Shown here: positions 1 to 14,000 of the stretch, piece by piece
How the letters are laid out: every line of letters begins with the position of its first letter
Position numbering within the stretch: the first letter of the stretch is position 1
DNA from: Candidatus Opimibacter skivensis
Lineage (GTDB): Bacteria > Bacteroidota > Bacteroidia > Chitinophagales > Saprospiraceae
Direction: 5' to 3'
Assembly (NCBI GenBank): GCA_016721905.1
Contig: JADKHH010000036.1
Coordinates: 1-64,000, forward strand
Length of the DNA stretch: 64,000 bases
Notes under the pieces: generated by a model
Databases searched by the model: none
What the model was told of the DNA's origin: nothing
Seen by the model: only the letters and a program-made list of their open reading frames with translations
Program-made: the position numbers and the translations under genes

Positions 1-2210
1 TCATTCCAATGGTTTGTCCCAGTAACCTACAAATATATTACATACCCCGGCTATCTATTGTTTTCGTTTGCGGTTGGTGACCATAATGGTATCTGGGATC
101 TGAAGGATCACCGTAAGACATGGCTTTAAGAGGACAGGTAACGTCAAATTGCCATTGGATGGACGCTGATCTTTTGCAGTCGCATTTCACTGTGTTTCCA
201 CTTTCGTCTGCTGATCCAATGACGGGTTACTACCAGGCCTTCCCATGGGATCTCCTGATTCTGTATCTGTATAGGTAAGGTCACCCTACTTCTCCACAGT
301 TGTCAGGGTTCTTCAATGGTAGTTCATGAGGATCTAAAGCCCTGCCACCGGTGACGTGACCTCAGCTTAATTATTTTTATCAACAGTTCTTTCTTGGATG
401 GATTTGTCCGGGCCGTTTGGGTTGGGCGAAGAATGGGGTTGAGTTACCTAGAAACAGTAGCATAAGGCGAAGAAGTCTCTCATCACCATTAGAATCTACG
501 CACTGGGCGTGCAATAAAACAATAATGGATCAACGCGGATGGATCGGAAATAAGACAAGCACAACCTGTGGCCACAAACACATCTAGGCCAGTTCGTTCC
601 GTCCGGTACTTCACCGATTTTTACGTCTAGCAACCACGTCCGTGGTCGATCGCTGGATTGCACATCCCACATCGGGGCGGAGTCGTTGGCAAATAGGAAT
701 AGTCAAATGTATACTCAAGTGTATTGAGATCAAGCAGATCATTCAGACCTGTCTGGATTTGTTCCTGGTAGCCTACGATCGCAGGAGCAGGTACGTCTGG
801 CAGTTGTGCGCCACACATGATCACTACGTCGCGACATTCGATCGTCGGTGGTATTTTATCTTCAAATCGTAGCAACCGTATGGGCCGCCTTCCGAGGATC
901 ATGTCTGTTTGAAATGAACGCTTCACAGTTTTCATTGACCGAGACCTGAACGTTATCATTACATCCAAGTGTTGTCGTTGGTGTTGGATATTCAACTACG
1001 GTGACATCAAAACAGCAGTCATCGATCGTCTCTCCTGTAAAGCGGGCTTACAAGGTCAAAGCAGTTAGTTGTTGTACCTCTTGGGTATACAGAACCACTT
1101 GGAAGACTACTGGTCTGTACTACATCCAGTGAACCATCCATTACGATAAGTCCCTGGCATACCTCAAGTATACTGATAAAGCCAAATCCTATACTTGCAT
1201 AGGAAGTAGGATTAGCAAAACCGCAGCCTGGGTTCCAGAAATAACCTGGGCGTGTTTCACCGCTATAGTTACCGGCTACTGTAAAGAGACCAGCTGTTGA
1301 ATTCTGTTCTGCAAACCTCGTACCTGCTGGAATTGTCACAGGTGCTGTCAGGTTGATATTAAATTGTATATCAGCATTTGTGTTTCCGACTACTGCTGTT
1401 GGGTTAGACTGTCCAACAAGGGTCATCAATGCTGGATCTATTGTAGCTCCACCCATTGGACCCGTATGGGTATACCCTCTTACCTGTACCGGTTCCTGAG
1501 TTCCATGCGGACATTCTCCAAGGATGTCATTTGGAAATCACCGGCGATACCTTCTTCAATCAGGTCGTATGCACACATGCCTGTCGCCTGCGCCTGTACA
1601 ACCCAAAGCATCATCCACTGCTGTCTCACTGTTGTTCTGTGAAACCGTGCCTGACTCTAATACCGGAACAGCGCAATCGCCGGTCGTGGTAGGAGGATTC
1701 CAGTTGATAATCTGCTCACATGCTCCTGGATCCAGGTTGTATGTGATGTTATCCGGACATACAATCTCATGGCACAGCTGGGACAACTTGTGCTAAAGTG
1801 ATCATGTCAACGTCCGTACCGCCAGATTCACCCTTACTGTTAGGGTTATCACCATCGGGCCTGTAAGCCCGGTGGAACCATGACATCAGCTGTCAGGTTT
1901 TGAGCACCTGCTTCTGCCAGAATCCGCAGAAAGAATTGCCATAGCACCCGTACCGCAAACGGCACCTGTAGCGGTACACCAGGAAGCTACTTGGTGAGCA
2001 AATGAGCCTTGACCCACTTGTGGCATGCCACCTGTACCATTTGGTGTTGCTGCGTTGACAGTGACACCAGCTGGAAATGTAATCGTCAAAGCGGTCAACC
2101 CACTCGCTACCAACACCTGTGACTTGGAAGGAGAGGTTGTTGAGCCTGTCCTGGTGTATACATCGTATTAGGGGACGTAAGGTCAAGGTAATAACTGCCT
2201 TGGCGCTTGT
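1..2210 (-). pseudogene. Degraded partial copy of the giant T9SS adhesin gene
   Basis: Bases 1 to about 1775 align collinearly with about 11576-13497 of the intact adhesin gene. Long near-identical DNA blocks are interrupted by many single-base indels, a scrambled stretch at about 290-440, and a loss near 865 of roughly 140 bases present at about 12445-12585. Translated fragments include the HYR-like motif NITYNLDPGACEQ and parts of the second P-domain-like module. About 1800-2200 does not match the intact gene. With two frameshifts it reads as another beta-rich module (SPNTMYTPGQAQ, then ALTITFPAGVTVNAAT). The copy is cut by the window edge at its 3' end. It is either a decayed paralogue or a poorly resolved repeat copy in the assembly; no continuous reading frame survives. 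Confidence 0.8.
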
Positions 2211-3044
2211 TAAACTCCTAAAATGAACAGACTCATCAGGCTGAGATGCCGGAGGAGTCTGAATTGCAAATAGTTAAGTTGAATTTGTTCATGGTACTCC
2301 AGGTTAGGTTTATAATTCAAGTTTGATTTAAAATGCTTTTTAATTTCTTCAGGCAACTTGCCCCTGGTACAGCCATAAGCGCACTGCGCACTCAATCGCA
2401 AAACCAATAAAGCACGGCTTTACGAACAATCATATTACGAAATCGTCGATTTTAAGTTCATTATGAGATATCACTATGTGTTTATAAAAGACTTAAAACG
2501 GTAACCCTAAAATGGATCTCTTCATATAAACACCCTTGGAATATCATTAGAAAAGATATAACAAAGGAATACGCCTGACAGCGTATTTTATTCATCAGGT
2601 TGAGATTTAATATTCAGAAAAATATTAATGCTTAACATTAAGCGGTTTTTCAGGCCAAAAGTAAAAACAATTCGGCATTCAACCACTCTTTGTGGTATTT
2701 CCAAACAATAGAATTCAAAACACATGCCAATCTTTTGACCTGAATATCATATTAAATAAAATTATAATTCATAATCAGCTGTTTTTTACAGCCAAATCAT
2801 GATATCCTATCTTCGTAGGGCAAATTTTAAGCTTTGATTAAGCGAAATTTTCCTAATTCCTCCTGACAATTTGATTCCATAATCTAAATTATCAGTGTTC
2901 CAAGCAATCTCCACAGTGAGTTCAGGAAAGATAACCTTAGCCCGGCAGTATGCACAATTATGTTGCCATCCAGGCAAGAAAGGGGTCCATTACAAGGCAG
3001 ATTATGTCCTAGGTGAACTGCAATTCGACCAGTACCTCGCTCAT
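2211..3044. other. Intergenic region without a recognisable gene
   Basis: This AT-rich stretch separates two broken minus-strand genes. The only open frames are short and resemble no family. It should contain the upstream region of the adhesin copy at 1-2210, but I could not assign a convincing TAnnTTTG box to it. I see no hairpin with a T-tract and no RNA gene. Confidence 0.5.
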
Positions 3045-6000
3045 CTACTTCATCTGAAACAAACTACTCATATCCCCATTCCGTGCAACGAATAATTCCA
3101 AACCTGATGACGCTTTGAGCGGAAGAATGCTTCTAACATTTCCAGGAATGGAAAATCCACTGTCCCCCGGACTTACGACCTTAAAGTGACCATTACCATC
3201 TCCAATTAAAATAGCTCCAACTGAGGCATCATGTCGCCCAAACTGAGCATCGGTTCCATAAAAATTTCCGCCAATAACCAGATCCAATTTGCTGTCCTGA
3301 TTTACATCCATGGCTTTAATGGCGCGAACTGTTGATATCTGGGTATACTTAGGAAGAGCGCTGGCTGTGAATCCTTTTCCCTTCTCATTGATGAAAAGGG
3401 TATGAGCAAAGGTGTTTGCTGTAAGTACGTTTGCATCCTTGAGTTGCTCAGCAGTAAAAATATCTTCAAGCCCGGCATTTGCGTATGGATGGTATCGGGT
3501 AAATTTCTTTTCAAATAGATCATCTGATCCAACATCCTGTCCCTGTATTGCGGCGGGTAACTATCCTCCCCGTTATAGTAACACAGGATCGGATCTATGG
3601 TGCCATTCTTGTCAAAATCTTTATAAAATAATTCTGCTGGTTTTCCGGGACTTGCCTGGATATAGGCATTGAGGCCAAGGTTTCCTGCCACTATATCCGG
3701 AAAGCTATCATTATTGATATCTGTTATTTCCAACGTATACCACCATCCGGATAAGTCGGACAATCCAAGTGCTGAGGTAACATTTACAAACTTATTATCC
3801 ACTTTCCTGAAAACGGAAATGGGCATCCATTCACCTGTGACAATTAACTCTTGCGATCCATCCCTATCCAGGTCAGCAAATCGGGCATCGGTAACCATGC
3901 CGACATTCATTAATCCTTCAGACCATTGGGGTGTTACATTTGTAAACTTACCGTTATCATTCCTTAACAGGCTGCTTGTTGGTGGCAATGGATATCTTCC
4001 GGGACTGACCCTGCCCCTACAAACAAATCCAAATCACCATCACCATCGATGTCAGCCGCTGCAACACACCCGCCGCTCGAGAAAAGCTGTGGCAATCCAT
4101 CGGCGGCTTTCGAAAATTCACCCTCGCTATTGTTCATATAAAGTCTGCTCTGATAAACAGGATCTCCCATAGCCTTTTCATTGCCGCCACTGATGACGAT
4201 AAGATCATTTGATCCGTCATTGTTAGCATCGAAAAAGTGCTGCCACATCTTCATACATAGAGTCTTTATCAAAAGGAGCTGATGGTGCAATTGCAAAACC
4301 GCCGCCCCGCTTTTGTAATAAAAGCTTTCCAGAAAAACCTGCAGCTCCACCAAGAAAGAGATCATCAAGTCCATCCCCATTTACATCTCCAACTGCTGTT
4401 GCAGGTCCTTCCTCTGAGTACTTCTGATGCAAGAGCGGTTCGCGTTTGAAATCAATAAAAGTATTCTCCTGATGCCTGGCTTGCAGGGGTAACTTATCAG
4501 AGATATCCTCAAAAAACAGGTTTTTGGGTTGTGGTACTTTATACTTTGTGCCAGAAGAACTCTTCACTACCTGATGTACCTTATTGATAGCCGGATTGTC
4601 GATGACCTGAATGCCCCTGTCTGGCCAAACGATTTCCACTGAGGTAATGGCTGTACGATTTCCGACTCCGAAATGGATGATAGGTTCAACGCTAGAGAAA
4701 ATCCGCGTGTAGGGTAATACACCTGCTCCTGATACTGTCCATCAGCGGTATTGATCCTCACACGAGTGCCGTATGTTGTTTTCCCCTTCTCCCCTATGAG
4801 CGTAAAACGTATAAAATTGTTAGCTCTTGATGATTTACCATCATTTTTCAAGACAAATGCTGGCTCGTCGATGTTGTTGACTATGATGTCAAGGTACCCA
4901 TCATTATCAAGGTCAGCATAGGCCGCTCCATTTGAAAACGCCGGTGTGCCACTATTCCATGTTTCTGATACATCACTGAACTGCAAATTTCCTTTATTCC
5001 TGAACAAATAGGACTTGACTTTTACGCTTGGAATTTGTTCTACCCAGCCTAGCATACTCATCTGCTTTGCTGCAAATTCCTTCCGGAGCGAATCAATAGC
5101 ATAACGGGCATAGTCTTGGTTTGTCAGGTCCCTTTATAGCCATTAGAAATAAAAGGTCTTTCCATCCGTCATTGTCATAGTCGGCAAACAAAGCACTCCA
5201 GCTCCAGTCTGTTGCTGCTGTATTCGACATGAAACTGATATCACTGAAGGTACCATTTCCATTATTGAGCTGCAGTGCATTATGAACATATTGTGCCTTC
5301 AGTCCAATGCTGACCATTTGATCAAACTTGTCATAGTTTTGAATCATCATCAGCATATTCTGCCTGTAATGATCACGAGGCAGCATATCAAGTGTGATGA
5401 GGTCCTGATAGCCATCATTATTGATATCCGCAAAATCCGAACCCATTGAAGAAATGGAAGAATGTCTGAAATAACCAGAAAAACTTTCTGTAAAAGTTTT
5501 ATCTCCGTTATTGATATACAGGAAATCGGGTTTTACATAATCATTGCAGACATAAATATCCGGCCTGAGGTCGTTATTAAAATCACCTATCACCGCGCTT
5601 AGGCCGAAAGCATCGTCTTCGACACCAGCCTTGCAGGTAATATCCGTAAAGTGGTTGCCTGTGTTTTCATATAACCTGTCACTAATGAAGCTATAATCCG
5701 CAGGTTTCTTCAATTCGACTTCCCCTTTTTCATTGTAAACAACATTCAGATTATTGGCTTCAGACTGGTTCCAGGGATGGTTTACCAGATAAAGATCAAG
5801 ATCACCATCTGTATCCATGTCAAAGAAATATGCTTGAGAGGAATAACTGGAATCATCAAGACCATACGCTGCAGCCTGCTCAGTAAATGTCAGATCCCCG
5901 TTATTGATATAAAGCATTTTCTTACCGTACTCCGGATCGTTTACCATTGATTTGCAGAGATAAATATCCAATAATCCATCTCCATTGATATCCACCATGG

Positions 6001-6396
6001 TCACCCCTGTCTTGAAGCCATAGCCCCCATCAACACCTGCCGTAGCTGTAATATCCTTGAATTTAAAATTTCCTTCATTGAGATATAGCTTATGGAAGAC
6101 CATGCCTCCTGTAAAGTACAGGTCAATCAAGCCATCATTATTAATATCGCCGGCAGCAACACCACCACCATTGTACAGATATCCGTACAGATTGATATTC
6201 ATTTCATCAGTCTCGGTAATGACATTAGCAAATGTGATTCCCGTGACTGTTGAATCAATTGGGTAAAGAGACCCTTTACATCTTCAGCAGGTACAGATTC
6301 TTCAAATGAAATGGTCTTGAAATCCTTATCATTGATCTTTTCATCACAGGATACGATGGCAGTAAATAAAACCAAAGCAAGAAGGAAATTCTTCAT
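3045..6396 (-). pseudogene. FG-GAP/VCBS repeat surface lipoprotein with ASPIC domain, multiply frameshifted
   Basis: Six or more overlapping frames join into one protein of about 1,110 residues. The start chosen (6396) gives MKNFLLALVLF followed by a lipobox-like VSC. Next come many FG-GAP calcium-loop repeats (for example DINNDGLIDLYF and DFNNDLRPDIYV), then a UnbV/ASPIC domain around 4600-4800 (GTRVRI and VEIVWPDRG), then more FG-GAP repeats. The end at LFVARNGDM looks natural for the family. Each break is explained by a single-base indel, at about 6250, 5090, 4650, 4300, 3980 and 3310. Proteins of this type are exported and thought to form beta-propellers that bind calcium. It lies just downstream of a haloperoxidase-like gene on the same strand. 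Consensus errors and true inactivation are both possible. Confidence 0.85.
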
Positions 6397-6556
6397 ATTA
6401 AATTTTTTATAAACCACCAAATGGACATACCGTAGGCTGATAACAAGACCAATCTAACATGCCGATGCAAAGATATCAGAAGTCGTTCACTCGAATTCCA
6501 TTAAACTACCGGCTACGTGCTTAACCCTTGATAGTCCTAAGCGGAAAAAATGATAT

Positions 6557-7890
6557 TTATTTCAATGAATCCAGGACAAACTCACCAATAAATTTTCCTT
6601 GTTTGTTACCCTCGGTGATTCCATTCATATAGTGTATTCCGGCGTAAAAACGGCTTAAACTTACTTCCCAGGCAGCGTCATAAAAACTGGTAAAACGTCT
6701 GACCGGCTGATTGAAAAGGACCTCTGTTGAATCCGTAAATGCATAATTGTCCCCATACGTATGAGTTAACACACTTGCAGCAGCAGCGGAAATGGCGCTA
6801 TGTCCGCTTGTATACTCTGGGAAAGGTGGTGTCTGGATTAATGGTGTCCAGTTATTATCAATATGCTCTTGAATATACGTGATAGGTCGTACCAGGTTTG
6901 TCTGGTACTTCTCATACCAACACGAGATGATCGCATCAAACATGGCTATAGAAGTAAAGGTGTAAGCTTTGTCGCTTTGAACAAACTGCTATTGTCTTTC
7001 CTGCTGATCTGACTAATGATATTCAACCAATGCCCGGGTGGGGAAATCTTATGGATGACGGACACCAGATGGCCATGGTGCTCTGTAGTATTCGGGTTGT
7101 CATCCCAGAATAGTGCGATGGCTACTTTCTCCTTATCTAATTCCTTTGATTGCAGATATACCCCATTCACCATTTTATAAAAATCAGATTCCCTAGCAGG
7201 ATCGTAAGGTGGAAGGGGGCTAGATGTATAAATACCCGCACTATCGATCACCATAGGTCTGATTTTGGACCAGTTCGGTTCTAAACCTGCTGCATAATCA
7301 GGTGGTGTTTCTATCCATTCCCCCGGTTTCTTAGTGCTTGTCCAACGATCCATTGTTCGGGTCTCAACATAATTATCCTTACTTATCCACTCTATCATAA
7401 AGCCGGTGATTTCTTCCGAACACCTTACAGAAGCTTCAATCACTGCAGGGCTCATCCCGCCTGCTTCAGCTTTGAGCAAAATACCCGCTGTCAAATCATC
7501 AACATGTTGTTCAGAAAAAACTACCTTCTTAGCTGTCTTGCAGAAAGCCAATAAAGCAGTCAGCTCGGCATCAGCATTTTTTACATTAACATCATCTATA
7601 GGAGCTAATCCATTTAGTTTGCCCGCAACTGGCTGCAAACTGTCTGGAAAAAACTTCTGCAGTGTCACATAGAACGCAATGTGGGGATAAGCATACACCC
7701 TGGATGCGATCGGAGGTGGAAATCCATCCTCCATGGCTATCTCCAGTAGTCTCCAATTCAAACGGTGGAGATCTTCAACGCCAAATAGCTTTGGCTGTTT
7801 GACTGCTGATTTGCTACAGCCCAATAACAATAACCCAACAAGTATAATAGCCAGGTTTTCATGGCACAAAGATAAACCAAACAAATTCAA
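6557..7890 (-). pseudogene. Vanadium-dependent haloperoxidase-like / PAP2-family lipoprotein, one frameshift
   Basis: Two ORFs (7890-6946 and 6943-6557) join through a single-base shift near 6960-6975, after which the paralogous frame continues as KAYTFTSIAMFDA. The N-terminus has a lipobox (LLLLGCS). The C-terminal half carries the haloperoxidase signature in order: K-x6-RP (KYQTNLVRP), SGHS, and SR-x5-H (SRFYAGIHY). The usual PSGH motif is TSGH here. Family members bind vanadate or phosphate in an all-helical PAP2 fold; whether this one oxidises halides or acts as a phosphatase cannot be told from sequence. It is homologous to the genes at 56917 and 60551 and sits upstream of the FG-GAP gene, a pairing I recall as common in Bacteroidota. 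Confidence 0.85.
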
Positions 7891-7987
7891 AAGCTGAATT
7901 CAACTCGCGAACAGTTGCGCAACTCATAGATATCGCTCTTTGAGTTTTCAGCCTTTCAATAGTACTTAACCATCCTAATTAAAGAAA

Positions 7988-8013
7988 GCCTCCCTCCGGT
8001 ATACCGGAGAGGC
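7988..8013 (-). terminator. Rho-independent terminator of the 8064-14075 adhesin gene
   Basis: Read on the minus strand, GCCTCTCCGG and CCGGAGGGAGGC pair around a TATA loop with a CC bulge, followed by a T-rich run (TTTCTTTAATT). It lies about 50 bases after the adhesin stop codon. Confidence 0.8.
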
Positions 8014-8063
8014 CATCTCACTAGCGATTTATATTGCTATAAACCACTCTCTATTTTCAACGA

Positions 8064-11000
8064 TTACTCGATGATGATCATCTTCTTCGTCGCTGTGTAC
8101 TCGTTTGCATCCAGTCTGTAGTACAGAACTCCTACAGATGGGATGTCCTTGCTGTTTACAGAGATCGTATTGTAACCCTTCACAGATTCCTGCTCTTTGA
8201 CTACAACTACCTTTCCGGTCACATCAAATACTGTCAGGATTACGTTTCCTGCTGCTGGAAGATCATAACCGATCAGCGTGGTGCCCTTGAATGGGTTTGG
8301 TTCGTTCTGGTACAGCGCGAACTCAGCTCCAATCTCAGAGCCACGGAAGCTCAGTTTCAGATCCTTGATGTCTGATGAAGTATTGTATGCTTCAGCTTCA
8401 GTTACGTCTGAGTTGATAGTCATCATCTCACTTAACTGACCTGCTGCTGTAGCCTGGAAGCTCAGCGTGAACAGTACATCTGATGCAGTAGCGCTTACGC
8501 CACCTACTTTATGCCAGCTCGCTGTCAGCGTGCTGCCAAATACACCCATGTTCTCATCACTCATTGCTACTAAGCCTGACTCTACTCCACGGAACTCAAG
8601 TCCGTTTGCTTTCATCGTAAACTGGTATCCTTCGATGCTGGCGAAGTCTGTAGAACGTATTGCTACCTCTACGATTTCTCCTGCACTGACGGTACGGTTG
8701 TCTGCTACTAAGTTTACAACACCGTTGCCATTACGTGGCAGGATCTGGGTTGCATTCGCTTTTACCGTATTGTTTACGTCTCCTACCTTGATCGCTACAA
8801 AGTCCTTGTCCATTTCATTTCCTTGTAAGCCTGCCATGTTGATAGACTCACTGAATGGCCATGGGCTCGTTGCATCAGCAAACTGGAAGCTCTTATCTAC
8901 GAATCTCCAGCTCTTGTTTGCAGGAAGTTCTGTATAGAGGCCAAGGATCAGTTTACGTAATTCCACCAGGTCAATCGCGCTTACATTTGCGCTATTGTTA
9001 GCATCTGCTGCAATCAGGTCATATGGGCTGTTCATCAACTCAATACCTAACAGGTGCTTCTGGATCTTCACAAGGTCAAGTGTAGATACACCATTTCTGT
9101 GTGCATCGTTACGATCAGCATTTACTGTAAACTCTGATGGGATCACCAGGTTGTTAAAGTTGTACTGACCATTTGTGCTCGTTACAATAGTAGGGAATAC
9201 GTGACCTGGCGCATTCAGGCTTACAGCCACCAGTTCAACAGACTGTATATCATCTGTCAGGATCTCACCTGCCAGGATACTGCCTGATGTATCTCCGCAT
9301 ATGCCTGTATTGTCTGTAATAACGATCGTCGTTGTGCAGTAATCCTTGTTACGCTCACTCCAGCTGATCTGACCATTACAGTTATCATCTGTGCCGCCAT
9401 CAGCAACCCAGATCTGTGTGCTCAGTTCAACACCGAATGCAGGTACATTATCACATGTATATGTAAAGCTTGGTGTGTAGGTATCTCCGCTGAAGCTGTA
9501 TAACAACTCATCAGATGGCGTACAATCATCAAAGCTTGATGCATTGAAGTCCTTAGCCCATACAGTCACCTGGCCACCTACTGGCATCACCACGGTGCTC
9601 AGACCGTTGATACATACCGGTGAAGGCTGCTTGCAGTCTTCCAGACGGAACAGGTATTCGCAATGGCTCCAGTTACCGCAACCATCTTCTACACTCCACA
9701 GGATCCTGTGGTAATCACCGCAGAACTGGCTGTTGTATGGAAGACCGTTTAGACGAATTGACTGAATCGTGCTCTGACGTGTATCAAAGCTCAATACTGC
9801 ATCATTGTTTTCATCTACTACTGCTGTGGTCGTAGGCTTGATCAGGATGTACTCTGTTCCATTGTATGGATAGATCTTCACATCATATTCTACGATATCG
9901 CTACATGTTTCATGTACTGTCCTTGAAAGGTTCAGGTGTACGCTGCAGCTTGAAGCCAACGGATTGTCTTCTCCAAGGAATGCCTGGTTGTTGTCTGGTA
10001 AGGATACGCCCTCATCAGCTACACACAATACCACATCTTCACATGGTGCTACAAATTCTGGTCCTTCTTCGTCGTGTACCTTGATCACCTGTACATAGTG
10101 CCACAAGCCTTCGCCTGTCTGTGAATTGTACTGGCACCAGTCAATGATCGCCCACTCACGCAGGATCTTGAAGCATGCTCCGTCTACAAAGTCAAATCTC
10201 GTATCTTCATATGTTACACCAATTAAGCTGCAAGCATCATCAAATACTGTTGGCTCTCCTGTATTACCCAGGTCTTCAGGGCAAGTCGTCAGCAATACAT
10301 CACATGGCCAGATCACTCCGTCCTGTGAGTTTGAGTTGTTACATGTGTTGTCTGTGATGTAGAAAGGATCGTAATCCACTACCCAGATACGCTGTGTGCA
10401 GGTACCAGGAGCTACGCCTTCATTGCCATCGCTGGCGCTGAATCTACGCTCGATCAGTTTTACTGCTCCATCAGGTGCATTACCTGGCAGATCACCTCCA
10501 CTGCAATCATCGATCACTCGTACGCGCACCTGTAAGTTAACCTCACAGTTGTCATCTGCCCATCCGTCGATACCCCAGTAGTGTGGCTGGTTGTAGTCTT
10601 CGTTTCCTGGATCGTTGATGATAATGTCCTGACGAACGCTCTCATCATCATTGTATGCAAATGCATCATACATGTTTCCAAATATCGGGCTCAATGGATC
10701 CTCATCGAGGTTACCATTTGCGTTGCCATCTGCATCTACAAATGTGCCTTCTTCTACATTAAACCAGAAATCGCAGCTTACGATGATATCAGGAGGACAC
10801 TCTACGAATGGAGAGATCTTATCCTGTACAGTCGCTTCTACCATACAATAGTTACGGTTACCTGCAAGGTCTGTTACTTCTAACTCAACCATGATCGGTC
10901 CTGCTCCTACGTCGCAGCATGCAAATGGTACGCATGGACGGTGTACGGTTCCACGGTCACGGCTGTTCACCGGTGGGATACCACCTGGTACATCATCGAT

Positions 11001-14000
11001 ACATGCTCCTTCTGTCGTCCAGTCAAAATCTATACAGCTATCCATACGACGTACACGGAATTCTACTGGTCCGCAGTTGTCATATGAGCCATCATCAAAT
11101 ACATGCGCTGGTACCAACGTGATTCCGTATGGTCCGTCGTTGGTCAGTGACACGATTGTGTGCTCATCGCAATTCGCTACCGGTACTACATCATCAACAA
11201 CGCTGATGGTGAAGCTGCAGGAAGATTGATTGCCGCACTCGTCGGTTACATGCCAGGTTACGATATGGTCGCCCAGTGGTAACTGGTTGATCACATAGTT
11301 ATTACCGAAGTTAACAACGATACCGGCTGACGATGTCAGGCTTAAGGTATATGCTGATCCGCATACATCAAATACATCAGGCTTTGGTACGCTTACGTTT
11401 GCATAGCAATACCAGAAGTCTGTTCCAACTTCGAAGTCCTCAGGGCAGGTAAGCTCTGGTGCCTCATCATCAGATAATTTGATAACCTGTACACACTCCA
11501 GTGTGGTCTGGGTACACCAGTCAAGTACTGTCCACGTACGTACGATCTTCTCGCCGTTTCCGCAGTCATTCAATGGTTTGTCCCAGTAACCTACAAATAT
11601 GTTACATACATTGTCTTCATCTGTTATTTCATTGCCATTTACTGTTGGCCAGCCTGTGTTATCAGGATCTGATGAATCACCGCAAGAACCTACATACGCT
11701 GGAGGACATACGATGCTGTCAAGTACTAATGGAGTCACGGTGATATTCTGATCGCATTCCGCTGTGTTTCCACTTTCGTCTGTAGCGATCCAATGACGGG
11801 TTACTACCAGGCCTTCACATGGGTCTCCTGATTCTGTATCTGTATAGGTAAGATCTACTTCTCCGCAGTTGTCTGCCGGATCTACCTGTGGCAGGTTCAC
11901 CAGGATATAAAGACCTACTTCACGTACGTGGCCATCATCTCCACCAGCGATATCCGCAATTCTCACAGTCCAGGTTCCACTTGCATTCAAGCCGTTAAGA
12001 TTGAATAAGGATGGGGTTGAGTTACCTGGAAACAATAGCGGCATAAGGCGAAGATTCTCATCACCATCCAGATCTACGCACTGGGTAATCACTGCTCCAT
12101 CATCATCGAATCTGCAGTTGATCGGAAACTCCTGACCAGCGCAACCCGTGATATCAAATACATCTGTGGTCGTTCCGTCCGGTGCTTCTACTTCGATTTT
12201 TACGTCTGGCAACCACGTGTGGTCGTCGATCTGGATTCTTACATCCACATCCAATGCAGGTGTGGTTGGCAAATAGGAATAGTCAAATGTATACTCAAGT
12301 GTATTGAGCTCGAGCAGATCATTCAGACCTGTCTGGATTTGTTCCTGGTAGCCTACGATCGCCGGAGCAGGTACGTCTGGCAGTTGTGCGCCACACATGA
12401 TCACTACGTCGCGACATTCGATCGTCGGTGGTATTTTATCTTCAACAGAGATCGTGCCCCAGCAGCTGTTGCCGGTGGATGGATCTGTTACGGTTACGGT
12501 CAGTGTTTCTCCGATCGCATTGTTATCGATCGTAACACCACCAAATCCACTGCCATAGCCTTCTACTGCAACGATATATTCATCGTAGCAACCGTATGGG
12601 CCGCCTTCGAGGATCATGTCTGTTGAAATGAACGCTTCACAGTTTTCATTGACAGATACCTGAACGTTATCATTACATGCAAGTGTTGTCGTTGGTGTTG
12701 GATATTCAACTACGGTGACATCAAAACAGCAGTCATCGATCGTCTCACCTGTAAGCGGGCTTACAAGGTCAAAGCAGTTGGTTGTTGTACCTCTTGGGTA
12801 TACAGAACCACTTGGAAGACCACTGGTCTGTACTACATCCGGTGAACCATCCATTACGATAAGTCCCTGGCATACCTGAAGTACACTGATAAAGCCAAAT
12901 CCGATACTTGCATATGAAGTAGGGTTAGCAAAACCGCAGCCTGGGTTCCAGAAATAACCTGGGCGTGTTTCACCGCTATAGTTACCGGCTACTGTAAAGA
13001 GACCAGCTGTTGAATTCTGTTCTACTGCAAACCTCGTACCTGCTGGAATTGTCACAGGGGCTGTCAGGTTAATGTTAAATTGTATATCAGCATTGGTGTT
13101 TCCGACTACTGCTGTTGGGTTAGACTGTCCAACAAGCGTCATCAGGGCTGGATCCAAAGTAGCTCCACCCATTGGACCTGTATAAGTATATACTCTTACC
13201 TGTACAGTTCCTGAGTTCCATGCGGACATTCTCAAGGATGTCATTTGGAAATCACCGGCGATACCTTCTTCAATCAGGTCGTATGCACGCACATGCCTGT
13301 CGCCTGCGCCTGTACAACCTAAAGCATCATCCACTGCTGTCTCACTGTTGTTCTGTGAAACTGTGCCTGGCTCTAATACCGGAACAGCGCAATCGCCGGT
13401 CGTGGTAGGAGGATTCCAGTTGATAATCTGCTCACATGCTCCTGGATCCAGGTTGTAGGTGATGTTTTGCGGACATACAATCTCGCATGGGTCAGCTGGT
13501 TCCGGAGGAGCAGCAAATTGGATTGACCATCCGAGCATAGTTCCACCATCACCAAATGCACTGTCAGCTATTCTCAGCTGCCATGTACCATTCATACCTG
13601 CGCCTGGCGTAAATGCTGCCAGCGTAGCTACTGTACCTGCAGGAGGAGTAGCACAAAAACCACCAACTGCGCCTTCAGGAGCAAACATGCCTGTAAAAGG
13701 AGCTGAACCACCTGTGATAGATGGGGCACCATCTACGAACATAGTATTGGTGTAATTGTCAGCTGAACCACCATTATCCGTAGATAAAGCAATGCGCTGA
13801 CCATTAGGAGCCTCAAGGTAAATTTCAAGGTCTCCGGCCCAGGTGTGGGTCAGGTTGATCTGAACCTTCTCCACTGCTGTAGATGTACCTGAAACTGCAC
13901 AGTTAAAGATTGTTTCTACTGTGCAACCGTTTGTACTAGCTCCCGATGATGGGATCATCGAGTTGCCTGCTGTATTGGTCGTATTACCGTTAAACGTCTG

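Noticed and set aside
2895..3095. 66-codon plus-strand open frame next to the FG-GAP gene
   Set aside because: It overlaps the 3' end of the FG-GAP gene on the opposite strand and has no recognisable content.
3669..4172. 167-codon plus-strand open frame
   Set aside because: Antisense shadow of the frameshifted FG-GAP gene.
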